This document shows, in pieces, positions 9,363 to 10,630 of a DNA stretch of 10,630 bases; positions within the stretch are counted from its first letter, which is position 1; each line of letters opens with the position of its first letter. The notes under the pieces are model-generated. The model was given only the letters and a program-made list of their open reading frames with translations, did no database searches and was not told the DNA's origin. Position numbers and translations under genes: made by a program. The stretch is from JAJDXO01 sp964620095. GTDB lineage: Bacteria > Pseudomonadota > Alphaproteobacteria > Rhodospirillales > UBA2165. The stretch is taken from the NCBI GenBank assembly GCA_964620095.1, contig CAZUGT010000305.1, forward strand, positions 1-10,630, given 5' to 3'.

Positions 9363-10610
9363 TCAGCCGGATTTCCCGTTCGGGCCGCGGCCTCCAAAGG
9401 CAACGATCAACGCCGTTCCGACGATGACGGCGCCCATGTAGAACGGCCAATCCCGGCCCAACCAGGCAAACAGGATGCCGGCGGCTGCCGGGCCCAGAAT
9501 CCGCGCCACGGTGGCTGCCGACCGTCCCACCCCCATGACACCGCCCTGTTGGTCCTCGGGCGCGCTCAGGGATACCAATGTGTTGACACCCGGCGTCGCC
9601 ACGCCGAATCCAACGGCCATGACGGTCACGGCGAGGATCATCCATGTTTCGTTTGGACTGAGCGGCGTGGCAATCAATCCCACGACGAGCGCGGCGAGGC
9701 CCAGCCGCACCATGCCCCACTCGCCGATCCGGCGTGAAATGGGGCCGGCGAGTCCGCCTTGGATCGCCGCCATGATCAGGCCCATATAGGCGAACAGAAA
9801 CCCGTTTTGGGATACGCTCCAGCCATACTCCCGCTCGGACCAGATGGGAAACATGGCCTCGATCCCGGCGATCCCCGCGACGGTAAGAAAATTCAGGCCG
9901 ATGGCCACCATGGTCGGCCGCCGCCGGAGGGTCTCCATGAAACCGGTATGCCGGCGGCCGGGTTCATCCCGCTGCGCCCGGTCCCTGATTCCCCGCGGCG
10001 ATGACTCCGGAAGCAGTGCCGCCGCCGCGGCGAACGCGACGAACGAGAAACCCGCCGCGGCGTAGGCTGGGAGCTGAAAATTGATGTTGGCCGGATCGGC
10101 GCCGCCGAGAATGCCGCCGATCGCCGGTCCGGCGGTAAAGCCCAGCCCGAAAGCGGCGCCGACCAGGCCCATGCCGCGGGCCCGGTTTTCAGGCGTTGTG
10201 ATGTCTGCCATATAGGCGAATGCGGTGGCAATGCTTCCCGCCATCGCGCCTGCGAAGGCCCGGGCGAGGAACAGTCCGGTCAGGCTGTCGACAAGTGCCA
10301 TCCAGATATAGGCGCCCACCGTTCCGGCGAGGCACATGACCAGTACGGGGCGCCGGCCTATTCGGTCGCTCAGCCGGCCGCAAACCGGCGCGGAGATGAG
10401 TTGGCACAGCGAGTATATCGAGATCAGGTAGGCGATCTGGTCCGGGGACGCCCCGAAATGCTCGCCGTAGAACGGGAGCAGCGGAATGACGATGCCGAAC
10501 CCGATCAGGTCGATGACGACGACGGCGAAAACGATCATCATTGCCGAGCGGGGCGCGGCGGCGCCGGCTCGGCCACCGGCGTTGGCGACCGGTTCCTTCT
10601 CCGCGGTCAT
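9363..10610 (-). CDS. MFS transporter, TCR/Tet-like drug efflux type
   Basis: A 415-residue inner-membrane transporter with about 12 predicted helices. Helix 1 carries DLIGFGIVIPLLPFY (34-48), typical of TetA-like carriers. Motif A is GRLSDRIGRRPVL (78-90) in the loop between helices 2 and 3. The antiporter motif C is GAAFGLGFTAGPAIGG (151-166) in helix 5. A basic, charged cytoplasmic loop (about 203-232) separates the two halves. These features point to proton-coupled export, but the substrate cannot be inferred, and resistance to any given drug should not be assumed. ATG 10610 is in frame with an N-terminal Ala/Gly-rich cytoplasmic tail of about 22 residues. No Shine-Dalgarno sequence is visible in the 20 nt before the window ends, so MMIVF at residue 24 is a less likely alternative start. 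Confidence 0.9.
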   Translation of the reverse strand: MTAEKEPVANAGGRAGAAAPRSAMMIVFAVVVIDLIGFGIVIPLLPFYGEHFGASPDQIAYLISIYSLCQLISAPVCGRLSDRIGRRPVLVMCLAGTVGAYIWMALVDSLTGLFLARAFAGAMAGSIATAFAYMADITTPENRARGMGLVGAAFGLGFTAGPAIGGILGGADPANINFQLPAYAAAGFSFVAFAAAAALLPESSPRGIRDRAQRDEPGRRHTGFMETLRRRPTMVAIGLNFLTVAGIAGIEAMFPIWSEREYGWSVSQNGFLFAYMGLIMAAIQGGLAGPISRRIGEWGMVRLGLAALVVGLIATPLSPNETWMILAVTVMAVGFGVATPGVNTLVSLSAPEDQQGGVMGVGRSAATVARILGPAAAGILFAWLGRDWPFYMGAVIVGTALIVAFGGRGPNGKSG

Positions 10611-10630
10611 CGCTGGGTCAGCTTGAACTC

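Noticed and set aside
9363..10610. Tetracycline resistance determinant
   Set aside because: The TetA-like motifs are shared by many MFS exporters; substrate cannot be inferred, there is no adjacent tetR-type gene in view, and the setting is chromosomal housekeeping.

Overview
The window looks like a chromosomal segment of a GC-rich alphaproteobacterium, probably from the Rhodospirillales or a nearby order. This rests on gene types: an alphaproteobacterial-type peptide deformylase next to a COQ9-family gene, DUF465, DUF1192, DUF2390 (TIGR02444) and DUF1013/TrcR proteins, a rhizobial-style class A Hsp20, and a cysteine-free ribosomal protein L31. The genus cannot be fixed from the sequence. Most of the window is housekeeping; I see no prophage, transposase, CRISPR array, tRNA or rRNA gene.

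Layout. 1-240: 3' end of pntB (proton-translocating transhydrogenase beta subunit), facing rpsU (327-530, minus) across a shared hairpin. rpsU and def (666-1217) diverge around a 14-bp perfect palindrome; def has a promoter that would give an almost leaderless mRNA and is followed 4 nt later by a COQ9-family gene (1222-1872). A minus-strand DUF465 gene (1900-2100) diverges from a phosphofructokinase gene (2209-3294), which is coupled to a DUF2390 gene (3297-3806). A second, very short DUF465 gene lies at 3900-4067. An ALDH7-type aldehyde dehydrogenase (4246-5745) converges on a DUF1013/TrcR regulator gene (5751-6485, minus). Between trcR and a PIG3-type quinone oxidoreductase (6737-7741, minus) is a pair of long hairpins in opposite orientation, one of which contains the oxidoreductase stop codon. 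A DUF1192 gene (7836-8018) diverges from the oxidoreductase.

The gene-free stretch 8019-8400 is the most interesting part. It holds a TTAA-N7-TTAA site of the CtrA type, two plus-strand intrinsic terminators about 130 nt apart, a plausible promoter before each, and a perfect 15-nt inverted repeat that would make the two predicted small transcripts antisense to each other. It could be a pair of adjacent small RNAs, one acting as a sponge for the other. It could also be a small inverted-repeat element.

8401-8862 (minus) encodes an Hsp20 chaperone preceded by an RpoH (sigma-32) type promoter and a leader of about 100 nt whose last stem fits a ROSE RNA thermometer (UUGCU opposite AGGA with a G-G pair). 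rpmE (9078-9299, minus) has its own promoter in the gap behind an MFS drug-efflux-type transporter gene (9363-10610, minus).

The genes do not form one pathway. The shared themes are translation and N-terminal processing (rpsU, def, rpmE), quinone/NAD(P)H metabolism (pntB, the COQ9-family gene, the quinone oxidoreductase), carbon metabolism (the phosphofructokinase and aldehyde dehydrogenase genes), and cell-cycle or stress control (trcR, the CtrA-like site, hsp20).
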